From Pukyongia salina (GTDB lineage: Bacteria; Bacteroidota; Bacteroidia; Flavobacteriales; Flavobacteriaceae): 64,000 nucleotides of DNA. The stretch spans positions 434,001 through 498,000 of the forward strand of contig NZ_CP027062.1 of assembly GCF_002966125.1 (NCBI RefSeq). The letters are read 5' to 3'. Numbering within the stretch: position 1 is the first letter of the stretch; each line of letters opens with the position of its first letter. Of this stretch, positions 34,410 to 42,931 are shown in pieces. The notes under the pieces were generated by a model. It saw only the letters and a program-made list of their open reading frames with translations. It was not told the origin of the DNA and searched no databases. The position numbers and the translations under genes are program-made.

Positions 34410-36913
34410 CCCAAATAAGAAAGTTTACATTACTTTTTATCTTATTCAGTTTTAATTATTTGTCCGGGCAAAATCAGACCGATTCCAGATCTTTGCAGGA
34501 AGTATTTACATATCTGGAGCAAACTTTCCAATGCACATTCAGCTATAAGGATATCGATCTAAGATATCACTACACTTCTGTTCCCAAAGCAAATGATCTT
34601 GAACTAGCGGTCCAGACGTTATCACAAAGTACCTTATTTAATTTCACCATCCTGGAGGACCGCACTGTGGCCGTTCAAAAAAAAGAGGGGTTGGTACGCA
34701 GATGTGTTGTTATTACTTCTGAAATTGATCTACCCATGGTTAATGTGGCAATTGTCACGCCATACCAACAGCTCATAACAGATAGCGCGGGTAGAGCCGA
34801 TCTGGAGGTCGGGAACACTTCCGAAGAAATTACCATAAGATACACTGGCTTCGAAACGATAAGAACCACAGCAGCCAACCTAGCTACGAACGATTGTTCC
34901 TCCTTCAGGTTGTTGCGTAAGATCGAATATCTCAACACCGTCACCCTGGTGAACTACCTGGCTAAAGGGATCACTAAAAGCACCAATGGTGCCTTAAATG
35001 TAAATTACAAGGAATTTGACATCCTTCCCGGGCTCATAGAACCCGACGTGCTGCAGACCATACAGGCCTTGCCGGGAATTCAAAGTGTGAATGAAACCGT
35101 TTCTTTTATAAATATACGCGGAGGAACTAACGACCAGAATCTGGTACTCTGGGACGGGATAAAAATGTATCAGAGCGGGCACTTTTTTGGCCTTATCTCG
35201 GCATTTAATCCGTTCCTTACAACCGAGGTAAACATCATTAAAAATGGTAGTAGCGCCGAATATGGGGATGGCGTTTCCGGGATCATAAGTATGCAGGGAG
35301 ACGATACGATCGGGTCTCAAATTTCCGGAGGATGGGGTATAAACGCGATTAGCACAGATGCCTACCTGGAGATCCCATTAAGCGACAAAGCCTCTCTTCA
35401 ACTTGCCGGACGAAAATCTTTCAATAATCTTATTGAAACCCCAACCTACACCGAGTATTTTGAAAAAGCATTTCAGAATACTGAAGTTCTTGTCAATTCG
35501 GAGGCGGAGTCTGCTTCCAATGACGATTTTACTTTTTACGACGCGCATTTACGATTTGTATATAAACCTACCGAAAAAGATTACCTGAGGGTAAATTTTC
35601 TGTTACTTGGAAATCGGCTGGATTTTCTTGAAAATGCAGTGATCGATAATGTACGCGAATCCAGGCAGAGCGAACTAACCCAGGAAAATTATTCGGGAGG
35701 ACTTTATTACGGCCGTATATGGAACAACAAATTCAGTACAAATATTCAACTATACGGGACCACCTACGGCTTGAGAGCGACCAATTTCGATATTCGCAAC
35801 AACCAGCGATTACTTCAAAACAACGATGTACTTGAAGGCGGTTTAAAGGCTAGTGGAAATTTTGCGATCTCTCAAAATGCGATGCTGATGGCGGGATATC
35901 AGTTCAATGAGACGGGAATTACCAATTTCGAACAGATTAATAACCCGTTCTTTGAAAGAACCGATAAACAGGTATTGAGAACTCATAGTGTTTTCGCACA
36001 AACTAATCTCAGCCCTGCAAAATGGAACACCACCATAATAGCTGGTCTTAGGCTTAACCATATTGGTAAATTTAACAAGGTATTGCTAGAACCAAGATTA
36101 AGTATAAACTACCGCTTCCTGAATTATTTTTCCATCGATGTGGCTGGTGAATTAAAGAGCCAGACCACCTCCCAGATCATCGACCTTCAAAACGATTTCC
36201 TCGGGGTAGAGAACCGGCGGTGGGTATTATCAAGGGAAAACGATATCCCAATTCTAAAAGGACAGCAATTTTCTGTGGGGATCAACTACAGTAGAAACGG
36301 ATGGTTGGTAAATGCCGAACCTTATATAAAGAGGATCGAAGGAATTACCACACAGAGCCAGGGATTTCAGAATCAATTTGAGAATGCCCGTACGCATGGT
36401 AGTTATATGGTTAAAGGAGTAGATCTACTTATAAACAAACGATTTAGAAACGTGAATACCTGGTTTAGTTATTCGTACGCAAAGAACGACTACACCTTCA
36501 AACAGCTTACTCCTTCGTCATTTCCCAACAATATCGACATTCGGCATACCATCACTTATGGAATCAATTACAGCATCGATAAATTTAATATATCGGGAGG
36601 TTTTAATTATCATAGCGGAAAACCAATCACCACCTTGGTCCCTGGTAACCAGGTTGTGAACGGACAATTGAATTTCGATCTTCCCAACGCCTCCAATATA
36701 GACGATTACATTCGGGTAGATATATCGGGTACATACAGTTTCTCTATTGGGGAAAAATTAAATGCTTTTGCCGGAATTTCATTCTGGAATTTGTTAGACA
36801 CCAAAAATGAACTAAACAGTTTTTATCGTATCAATAGTGATGGTGAACACGAAAAAGTTACAGAGAATTCCCTGGCCTTTACTCCCAATGCCACGTTTAG
36901 AATTCGCTTTTAA
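34406..36913 (+). CDS. STN-containing TonB-dependent receptor/transducer (cassette 1)
   Basis: An 835-residue outer-membrane receptor. Signal peptide (FTLLFILFSFNYLSGQ); STN signalling domain at about 25-90 (LQEVFTYLEQTFQCTFSYKD); carboxypeptidase-regulatory-like domain at about 95-165; plug with LPGIQSVNETVSFINIRGGT, WDGIKMYQSGHFFGLISAFN and SAEYGDGVSGIISM; then a barrel ending in an aromatic strand FRIRF. It starts with GTG overlapping the fecR stop (GTGA), so the two are translationally coupled. Substrate unknown. At 835 residues it is of FecA size, smaller than SusC receptors. Paralogous to those at 42921 and 56744. Confidence 0.93.
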   Translation: MTQIRKFTLLFILFSFNYLSGQNQTDSRSLQEVFTYLEQTFQCTFSYKDIDLRYHYTSVPKANDLELAVQTLSQSTLFNFTILEDRTVAVQKKEGLVRRCVVITSEIDLPMVNVAIVTPYQQLITDSAGRADLEVGNTSEEITIRYTGFETIRTTAANLATNDCSSFRLLRKIEYLNTVTLVNYLAKGITKSTNGALNVNYKEFDILPGLIEPDVLQTIQALPGIQSVNETVSFINIRGGTNDQNLVLWDGIKMYQSGHFFGLISAFNPFLTTEVNIIKNGSSAEYGDGVSGIISMQGDDTIGSQISGGWGINAISTDAYLEIPLSDKASLQLAGRKSFNNLIETPTYTEYFEKAFQNTEVLVNSEAESASNDDFTFYDAHLRFVYKPTEKDYLRVNFLLLGNRLDFLENAVIDNVRESRQSELTQENYSGGLYYGRIWNNKFSTNIQLYGTTYGLRATNFDIRNNQRLLQNNDVLEGGLKASGNFAISQNAMLMAGYQFNETGITNFEQINNPFFERTDKQVLRTHSVFAQTNLSPAKWNTTIIAGLRLNHIGKFNKVLLEPRLSINYRFLNYFSIDVAGELKSQTTSQIIDLQNDFLGVENRRWVLSRENDIPILKGQQFSVGINYSRNGWLVNAEPYIKRIEGITTQSQGFQNQFENARTHGSYMVKGVDLLINKRFRNVNTWFSYSYAKNDYTFKQLTPSSFPNNIDIRHTITYGINYSIDKFNISGGFNYHSGKPITTLVPGNQVVNGQLNFDLPNASNIDDYIRVDISGTYSFSIGEKLNAFAGISFWNLLDTKNELNSFYRINSDGEHEKVTENSLAFTPNATFRIRF

Positions 36914-36959
36914 GTGAAATATGTATCTTTAGCCGAATCAAAAAACGCAATCCTTTACA

Positions 36960-38438
36960 ATGAAGAATATTATCCTTTGCTTCTTAATGGCACTAAGTGC
37001 TGTTGGAACTTACTCACAAACCGAAATAGATAAGGTAAAAGAGACAGTATCGAAGTCTGAAATAGAAGGCCATATATACTTTTTGGCAGACGACCTGTTA
37101 AAAGGCAGAGAGGCTGGAACGCCCGAGAATAAGATCGCTGCTTCCTATCTCGCTAATACACTGCGAAGTTATGGGGTGAAACCTAATCCTAAGACCGGCA
37201 CCTATTATCAAACCGTTCCTATGGAGAAAAAACCAGCCCCAAAACCTATCTATCTCACTATAAACGGTAAAGAATATAAATACAAGTTACCGATGAAATC
37301 GGCCAAATTGGAAGTGACCACGGAAGGAGTCTATCTGGGCTATGGGATGGAATCTGATTTCGAGGGTAAAGATCTTCGCAAAAAGTTTGTGATCGTTAAG
37401 TCTGGAAGTGCTAATTCGCCTTCTGTTCGGGCAGCATTTGGCTTAACACAGCAAAAAGAACAACTAGCAAAAGCCGCAGGTGCACTTGGTGTAATAGAAC
37501 TTGTAGATACAGACCAGAGAACCTGGGGGAGAATTGATCATTTTGTCAATTCGCCTCGTCTCGAACTGGCCAGCGGTGAAAAAACGAATGAAGATGGCAG
37601 ATTTGGTTATATCTGGATGATGGATGAAAAAGGTAGCCTGGCCAACGAACTTGACGGAGCTCCTAACCCATCGGTAAAAGTAGATATGTCTTTAAGTCCT
37701 GTGAGTAAGATCATATCGCAAAATGTAATTGGCGTCGTGGAAGGTACAGACCCCAAACTTAAAAACGAATATGTGATCTATTCTGCTCATTATGATCACG
37801 TAGGTATTGGTAGCCCGGATGCTACAGGAGACACCATCTATAACGGTGCCCGCGATAATGCGGTTGGAACTACAACGGTTCTAAGTATGGCTAAGAATCT
37901 TGCCAAATACCCCACAAAGCGGTCTGCGCTGTTCATTCTTTTTACGGCTGAGGAAAAAGGCCTTCTTGGGAGTAAATATTATGTTGAAAACCCAGTACTT
38001 CCTTTAAAACAAATGGTGTATTGCTTTAATAGTGATAACGGTGGTTATAACGATACATCCCTGGCAACCATTGTGGGACTGGAGCGTACAACCGCTCAGA
38101 AGAATATAGAGATGGCGGCAGCCGATTTCGGTTTAAAAGCTATTGAGGATCCTGCGCCCGAACAGGGTTTATTTGACAGAAGTGACAATGTTCATTTCGC
38201 GGCCAAAGGAATTCCGGCACCTACCTTTTCGATGGGATTTACCTCTTTTGACGGGGAAGTGACAAAATATTACCATCAGCCCGGAGACCATGCCGACTCT
38301 TTAGATTACGATTATTTACTGAAATTTTTTAGGGCATATGTGATGGCAGGCCGTAATATCGCCAACGATACAAAAACCGCGGTTTGGGTAAGTGGAGATA
38401 AATATGAGGCCGCAGGTAAAACACTTTACGGAAACTAA
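36960..38438 (+). CDS. Secreted M28-family zinc metallopeptidase
   Basis: A 492-residue aminopeptidase-like protein with signal peptide (MKNIILCFLMALSAVGTYSQ). An N-terminal lid/PA-type insertion (about 110-240) is followed by the M28 domain with its two-zinc ligands: YSAHYDHVGIG (His277), GARDNAVGTT, the catalytic pair in FTAEEKGLLGSKYY, SDNGGYN and the C-terminal YHQPGDHADSLDYDY. Members cut N-terminal residues from peptides outside the cytoplasm. It lies 46 bases after the cassette 1 receptor with a TATCTTTA -7-like element in between, so it may be transcribed separately. Confidence 0.92.
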   Translation: MKNIILCFLMALSAVGTYSQTEIDKVKETVSKSEIEGHIYFLADDLLKGREAGTPENKIAASYLANTLRSYGVKPNPKTGTYYQTVPMEKKPAPKPIYLTINGKEYKYKLPMKSAKLEVTTEGVYLGYGMESDFEGKDLRKKFVIVKSGSANSPSVRAAFGLTQQKEQLAKAAGALGVIELVDTDQRTWGRIDHFVNSPRLELASGEKTNEDGRFGYIWMMDEKGSLANELDGAPNPSVKVDMSLSPVSKIISQNVIGVVEGTDPKLKNEYVIYSAHYDHVGIGSPDATGDTIYNGARDNAVGTTTVLSMAKNLAKYPTKRSALFILFTAEEKGLLGSKYYVENPVLPLKQMVYCFNSDNGGYNDTSLATIVGLERTTAQKNIEMAAADFGLKAIEDPAPEQGLFDRSDNVHFAAKGIPAPTFSMGFTSFDGEVTKYYHQPGDHADSLDYDYLLKFFRAYVMAGRNIANDTKTAVWVSGDKYEAAGKTLYGN

Positions 38439-38839
38439 TGAGACGAAAGTATTTGCTGGCATTTATGTTTCTTCCTATACTTATGTGTAACTGTAAATCT
38501 ATGGCGGTGAAGAGCATTCAATATTCCGATCAGAATAACAATCATTATTCTATAACCCAGACTTCATTGATCTACAGTCCCGTTACTCCTGAAGAAAGTT
38601 CTTCGGGTGTTTACAGTGGAGGAGATCCTGCGGAAGTACAACTTACCAAAGATGAATTCAATACTATTCTTAGCCTGTCGGAAAAAATCATGAAAGCTTC
38701 GGAAGGAAATGAAATGAAACGCGAAATGCTTACTTCGGTATTAGTTATTTCGGAAGAGGGCAAAAGTCGAAGAGCTATATTAAAACGATCGGAAGCACGA
38801 AGTGCGTTGGAGGAGCTACTTCAGAAAGTAAAACAATAA
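38438..38839 (+). CDS. Small lipoprotein of unknown function
   Basis: A 133-residue lipoprotein (MRRKYLLAFMFLPILMCNC, lipobox near residues 16-19) whose ATG overlaps the peptidase stop by one base (TAATG). The mature part has a serine-rich stretch (PVTPEESSSGVYSGGDPAEV) and a helical C-terminus (EARSALEELLQKVKQ). No known family; co-translation suggests it serves the peptidase. Confidence 0.75.
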   Translation: MRRKYLLAFMFLPILMCNCKSMAVKSIQYSDQNNNHYSITQTSLIYSPVTPEESSSGVYSGGDPAEVQLTKDEFNTILSLSEKIMKASEGNEMKREMLTSVLVISEEGKSRRAILKRSEARSALEELLQKVKQ

Positions 38840-38854
38840 ATACTTATAAAGATA

Positions 38855-38887
38855 AAAGCCATCCCATGTCCCGGATGGCTTTCTTTT
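38855..38887 (+). terminator. Intrinsic terminator
   Basis: Stem AAAGCCATCC / GGATGGCTTT with an 8-base loop and CTTTTTG after it; closes the peptidase-lipoprotein pair. The roughly 190 bases from here to 39076 hold no convincing gene. Confidence 0.85.
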
Positions 38888-39076
38888 TGTGGGGCAAAAA
38901 ATGGAGGACATGCAAATTTTTTAAAGGCCTCCTAAATAGATCTCGTCCGGAATCTTTACGTTCCTGTTGAGGGATTCTTCTTTTTCATAATCAATTTGAA
39001 CAACGATTCAAGAAAGTATCCACTACTGATTCCAAATCCCTAAATTGAAGGCCTTTCCACTAACTAATCAAACAAT

Positions 39077-39556
39077 CTATATTTTAGTGAAAGTGAGGAA
39101 GTCGGTACCACCATTACCTCCGCTTACGTCGGTCAATTCTATCGTGTTATCGGTGATAGAAATAATATCCCAATCATCTATTAGATCATCGAAATCACTA
39201 TCCTGAGGCACCGAGAAAAAGATATTGAAATCTACATCATTGCTGCTCGATGAAGACGAACTACTGCTATTGGTCACAGACCAGGTTCCATTTACGGTAG
39301 TAGTATTTCTAACGGCCACCAGTGACCCATCACTATTAAAACTAAATTCATAACCGTTAAAATTGGAAGTCTCATCTTTATCGGTATCCCAGAAATATGA
39401 GATCCTCCAGGTGCCGTTTTGAGCTACCTGGTTTGCCTGAGCGATCTGGTCGCTGCTGCTGTTATTCGAGCTATCGTTTGAATCGTCTTTCGAACATGCT
39501 ACCAGAAGCACCGTAAAAAGGATCGTCATTGTGATATTTAAAAATTTCTTTTTCAT
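39077..39556 (-). CDS. Single-domain 'DDWD' repeat lipoprotein
   Basis: A 159-residue lipoprotein (ITMTILFTVLLVAC, Cys21) with a Ser/Asn/Asp-rich linker and one copy of the beta-rich domain found three times at the C-terminus of the neighbouring 39581 gene: NGTWRISYFWDTDKDETSNF, NGYEFSFNSDGSLVAV, TTVNGTWSV, FDDLIDDWDIISITDNTIEL and DVSGGNGGTDFLTFTK. An internal serine run (SSSSSSSSS) interrupts a loop. The fold looks like a small lipocalin-like barrel but I cannot name the family. It lies 24 bases downstream of the 39581 gene and should be on the same ECF-controlled transcript. Confidence 0.8.
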   Translation of the reverse strand: MKKKFLNITMTILFTVLLVACSKDDSNDSSNNSSSDQIAQANQVAQNGTWRISYFWDTDKDETSNFNGYEFSFNSDGSLVAVRNTTTVNGTWSVTNSSSSSSSSSNDVDFNIFFSVPQDSDFDDLIDDWDIISITDNTIELTDVSGGNGGTDFLTFTKI

Positions 39557-39580
39557 TTTAATATAGTTTAAGAGGATTAA

Positions 39581-41359
39581 TTATAATTTTTGAAATGTAA
39601 GGTTATCTGTTCCGCCGCCACCGCCACTAACATCTTCAAGTTCCACCAATGTGCTGGTAAAGTTTAGCACATCCCAGTCGTCGTTGAATTCGTCGAAGGG
39701 GAACTGGGTTCCAAAATCCAGAACCAGATCCAAATTGGTAGTTCCGGTGACTGCCCAGGTACCATTGAAGGTATTTGTTCCGTTTGTTGCCACTACTGTT
39801 CCACCTGTATTGAAAGTAAGGGTATAGCCATTATAGTCTATGGTTTCATCGATCCCGTCGTCAAGGTATTGTGCTACAAACCACTGCCCGTCTTCAAGGG
39901 TATCGATCAAGGCTTGTGCAGTTCCACCACCGCCACCTCCACAACCTGTGGCAGGACTTCTTCCAAATTCGAGGATATCGGTTCCACCACCGCCACCGCT
40001 AACATCAAGCAGGCTAATGAGGTTCGAATTGAAGCTGGAGACATCCCAGTCGTCATTAATGTCGTCGAAATTAGGATCTGCTGTGATATCGAAATTTAGA
40101 ATAAGATTTAGCACGCCATCATCAACTTCCACGCTCCAGAAACCATTTACGGTTGTAGAAGAGCTTATCGCTGTGGCTGTACCATTGAGGTTGTAGGTGA
40201 ATACGTAATCCACGTAGTCACAGGTTTCGATATTTCCATCGTCATCCAATAAGTTAACGTACCACACACCTGTGGTTAATTCGGTGATAAGTGCATTGGT
40301 GTTTCCACCTCCACCTGTAGGAGGAGTTCTTTCGAAAGTAAGATAATCTATACTTCCGTCACCGCTTTCATCTCTTAATCTGATAATATCATTGGTAGCT
40401 TCGATAATATCCCAGTCGTCGTCTAATTCATCGAAAGGTGAGTTTGTTCCGAAGAATAATACCAGATCCGGTGTACTTCCTCCCTCGAACATCCAGGTAC
40501 CGGGAACTGTATTGGTGCCATTGGTTGCCTGGGCTGTATTATCTGTAGCAAAGCTGAATTCGTATCCGTTATAATTATCAGTTTCGTCGAAATCGTCAAA
40601 GAAATAAGTAATATACCAAACCCCATTTGTTAGGTTTTGTTCAAATACAACCGGATCTATAGGATCATTACTACCACTATTGTTCTCACAATCGTCTATA
40701 AGTTGTTGTAGTTGAGCATTGTTGGTAACGGTAACCACACTGTTATCATCAAGGATCACATTGATAGGATAATCAATACTAAAGTAGTCATCATCTCCTA
40801 AGCCATTTAAGAAAAGGTATAATTCCAGGTCGTTATTTACAGTTACCGTACCGGTTTGTTGCTGGTTATTATCGAAGATGAAGAAAGTGATTGGGTATTC
40901 GAAATCCAGACAACTAATGGAGTCATCTCCACCACTGCTTTCACAGGCAGCGATCAATGCATCAAGTTCGGCCTGGCTGTTTACAACAACTTCTGTATAA
41001 TCATCGAGAATGACCGTAATTGGGAATACGATCTCCAGGGTATCTATGTCGTTAGGAAACTGATTGAATATCGCCTCCACGATGTCCAGGTCGTCCTCGT
41101 CTGTGAGGATCACTTCTTGTCCGTTGGCGATCACTGTCACCGGAAATTTAACAGACACACAACTGTTTCCATCTATTATATCATCTATACTACCCGAATT
41201 TTGAGAAGTTCGGATAAGTAAATTTGCAAGCACCGAATTAGCCGTGATAGTTTCTTCGTTGGTTTCATCGATAAAGATCTCTTCCTCTTTCTGGCAGGAC
41301 GTAAAGGTCACACCAAATATGAGGAGTGTAAATAAAAATAGTTTAGTAAGCTTTTCCAT
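39581..41359 (-). CDS. Large repeat lipoprotein (four FPxTV units plus three DDWD domains), divergent partner of ECF cassette 2
   Basis: A 592-residue lipoprotein (MEKLTKLFLFTLLIFGVTFTSC, Cys22). After SGSIDDIIDGNSC come four FPxTV units (about 67-105, 108-139, 150-187, 191-225: VKFPVTVIANGQEV, IVFPITVILDDYTEV, FEYPITFFIFDNN, IDYPINVILDDNSV), as in the cassette 1 lipoprotein. The C-terminus has three beta domains of about 115 residues (about 240, 360 and 480 onwards), each with G-x-W, YNGY, GTW, DDWD and LxDVSGGGGGTD. Extremely acidic; Gly/Asp-rich loops could bind calcium. ATG 41359 is preferred; an ATG nine bases upstream is possible. A promoter matching that of fecR 2 precedes it. Confidence 0.85.
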   Translation of the reverse strand: MEKLTKLFLFTLLIFGVTFTSCQKEEEIFIDETNEETITANSVLANLLIRTSQNSGSIDDIIDGNSCVSVKFPVTVIANGQEVILTDEDDLDIVEAIFNQFPNDIDTLEIVFPITVILDDYTEVVVNSQAELDALIAACESSGGDDSISCLDFEYPITFFIFDNNQQQTGTVTVNNDLELYLFLNGLGDDDYFSIDYPINVILDDNSVVTVTNNAQLQQLIDDCENNSGSNDPIDPVVFEQNLTNGVWYITYFFDDFDETDNYNGYEFSFATDNTAQATNGTNTVPGTWMFEGGSTPDLVLFFGTNSPFDELDDDWDIIEATNDIIRLRDESGDGSIDYLTFERTPPTGGGGNTNALITELTTGVWYVNLLDDDGNIETCDYVDYVFTYNLNGTATAISSSTTVNGFWSVEVDDGVLNLILNFDITADPNFDDINDDWDVSSFNSNLISLLDVSGGGGGTDILEFGRSPATGCGGGGGGTAQALIDTLEDGQWFVAQYLDDGIDETIDYNGYTLTFNTGGTVVATNGTNTFNGTWAVTGTTNLDLVLDFGTQFPFDEFNDDWDVLNFTSTLVELEDVSGGGGGTDNLTFQKL

Positions 41360-41389
41360 TCGTAGCATTTTTTTTGGGATTATTTACTA

Positions 41390-41420
41390 GTTAAACAGCG
41401 GAGTTCGATTTTACCCTACC
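41390..41420 (-). promoter_or_regulatory. ECF cassette 2 promoter, lipoprotein side
   Basis: On the minus strand GGTAGGGTAAA, 11 bases, CTGTTTAAC. The first element is identical to the site before fecR 2 (41983-42013), the second differs at two of nine positions, spacing identical. Confidence 0.78.
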
Positions 41421-41440
41421 CCATATGCTAAATAATTTGA

Positions 41441-41448
41441 TATATTTG
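41441..41448 (+). promoter_or_regulatory. Housekeeping -7 element of sigma gene 2
   Basis: TATATTTG, exact TAnnTTTG, 22 bases upstream of the sigma ATG at 41471. Confidence 0.55.
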
Positions 41449-41470
41449 AGCCAAACCTCAAAAATTGTTT

Positions 41471-41980
41471 ATGAAAGATCCCGATTCTGTTTGCAATGAA
41501 GCGGTATTTAACCAGGTATACAATGATATTTCTCAGTCTGTATGGAGATTCGCATATTACAAATGTGGCGATGAGGCACAGGCAGATGACCTGGTACAGG
41601 ATGCTTTCATAAAATTATGGAGCAACTGTGCAAAGGTTGCTGTGGCTAAGGCTAAATCTTTTTTATTCACGGTAACAAATAATGCTTTTTTAAACCAGAT
41701 CGCACATAAGAAGGTGGTATTGAAACACGCTCAATTAACTCCGAGCAAAGTAGATAATGAGTCCCCCGAATTTGTGTTGGAAGAAAAACAATATCATAAA
41801 AAACTGCAGGATGCGATCTCCAATCTTAGTGAAGCACAACGAACCGCTTTTTTATTGAACCGTATAGACGGAATGAAGTATGCAGAGATCGCAGAACACC
41901 TTAATATAAGTGTAAAGGCTGTTGAAAAACGTATGAGCCAGGCATTGAAGCAATTGCGATCAGAGTTTAAAAATATTTAG
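41471..41980 (+). CDS. ECF sigma factor, FecI-like (cassette 2)
   Basis: A 169-residue ECF sigma factor: region 2 VFNQVYNDISQSVWRFAYYK, DDLVQDAFIKLWSNC; linker KAKSFLFTVTNNAFLNQIAH; region 4.2 LSEAQRTAFLLNRIDGMKYA and EIAEHLNISVKAVEKRMSQA. ATG 41471 is used; a TTG six bases upstream is less likely. Followed directly by its own promoter, fecR and receptor. Close relative of the factors at 32938 and 55296. Confidence 0.93.
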   Translation: MKDPDSVCNEAVFNQVYNDISQSVWRFAYYKCGDEAQADDLVQDAFIKLWSNCAKVAVAKAKSFLFTVTNNAFLNQIAHKKVVLKHAQLTPSKVDNESPEFVLEEKQYHKKLQDAISNLSEAQRTAFLLNRIDGMKYAEIAEHLNISVKAVEKRMSQALKQLRSEFKNI

Positions 41981-41982
41981 CA

Positions 41983-42013
41983 GGTAGGGTAAAAACAGCT
42001 CGAACTGTTATAC
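41983..42013 (+). promoter_or_regulatory. ECF cassette 2 promoter, fecR side
   Basis: GGTAGGGTAAA, 11 bases, CTGTTATAC, starting two bases after the sigma stop and ending 18 bases before the fecR ATG. Confidence 0.8.
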
Positions 42014-42031
42014 GTTTGATAAACCAGACTT

Positions 42032-42931
42032 ATGGACAAACATTACATTTTACATAAATACCTCAATAAAGAGGCAACCCCCGACGAGATCGCCCAGTTA
42101 AGGACCGATCCCGAATTCGCGGATTACCTAAGGCTGGCAGAAGCAAGTAGTGGTTTTGAACCACCGCAATTTAATGCTTTAGCCAATTTCGACGCCATTC
42201 AATCAAGAAGAGAGAAGAAACTATCGGGACAAGCTAATCCTGCTTACAACCGGTTACTCAAGATCGCAGCCATCATGGTATTGGTTGTGGTAAGTTATGT
42301 ATTCATATCCTCCTTAAGCACGACGGTTTCCACCGATGTTGCCCAAAAGGAGACGTTCACATTACCTGATAATTCTATTGTTCAGCTGAATTCAAATTCA
42401 GAAATAAGTTATAAGAAAAGAAATTGGAAAAATAACCGTTTATTAAAGTTAGAAGGAGAAGCGTATTTTAAAGTGAGTAAGGGAAATGCATTTACAGTTG
42501 AAACTCCGCAGGGAGATGTTACGGTTCTGGGAACACAGTTCAATGTGTTTTCCAGGGACACAATTTTTAATGTGAAATGCTTTGAAGGACTGGTAAGCGT
42601 TGCATTTAACGATACCCTAATAAAATTGCCAGCAGGCAATAAACTGAAGGTAGAAAACAATAAACTAGTTGTTTATACCACTACCACAACACAGGAACCT
42701 GCCTGGATCTATAACGAAAGTAGCTTTGAAAATGCTTCGTTGATAACAGTACTGAACGAACTAAAATCTCATTATCCTATTACTATAACCTCACCTCACA
42801 GTATAGCCAACAAACGATTTACCGGTAGTTTCACTCACGAAAATCTGAACTCTGCCCTGCGGTCGATATGCGATCCATTACAATTAGGCTACACTGTCGA
42901 TGGAAATGATGTAACCATATATGCGAAATAG
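42032..42931 (+). CDS. FecR-type anti-sigma factor (cassette 2)
   Basis: A 299-residue protein with cytoplasmic N-terminus (MDKHYILHKYLNKEATPDEI), one transmembrane helix (LLKIAAIMVLVVVSYVFISS, about 70-90), FecR domain (FTLPDNSIVQLNSNSEISYK, LEGEAYFKVSKGNAFTVETP, TVLGTQFNVF) and C-terminal DUF4974 (FTGSFTHENLNSALRSICDP). Should hold sigma factor 2 inactive until the receptor is occupied. The receptor gene begins 11 bases before its end. Confidence 0.93.
   Translation: MDKHYILHKYLNKEATPDEIAQLRTDPEFADYLRLAEASSGFEPPQFNALANFDAIQSRREKKLSGQANPAYNRLLKIAAIMVLVVVSYVFISSLSTTVSTDVAQKETFTLPDNSIVQLNSNSEISYKKRNWKNNRLLKLEGEAYFKVSKGNAFTVETPQGDVTVLGTQFNVFSRDTIFNVKCFEGLVSVAFNDTLIKLPAGNKLKVENNKLVVYTTTTTQEPAWIYNESSFENASLITVLNELKSHYPITITSPHSIANKRFTGSFTHENLNSALRSICDPLQLGYTVDGNDVTIYAK

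Noticed and set aside
38888-39076. Possible gene remnant between the terminator and the 39077 gene
   Set aside because: Short stretches of open frame appear on the minus strand, but stops interrupt each frame and I find no recognisable motif.
39240-39290. Serine-codon run in the 39077 gene as a sign of frameshift or slippage
   Set aside because: The frame stays open and the flanking beta strands align with the paralogous domains, so it is a low-complexity loop.
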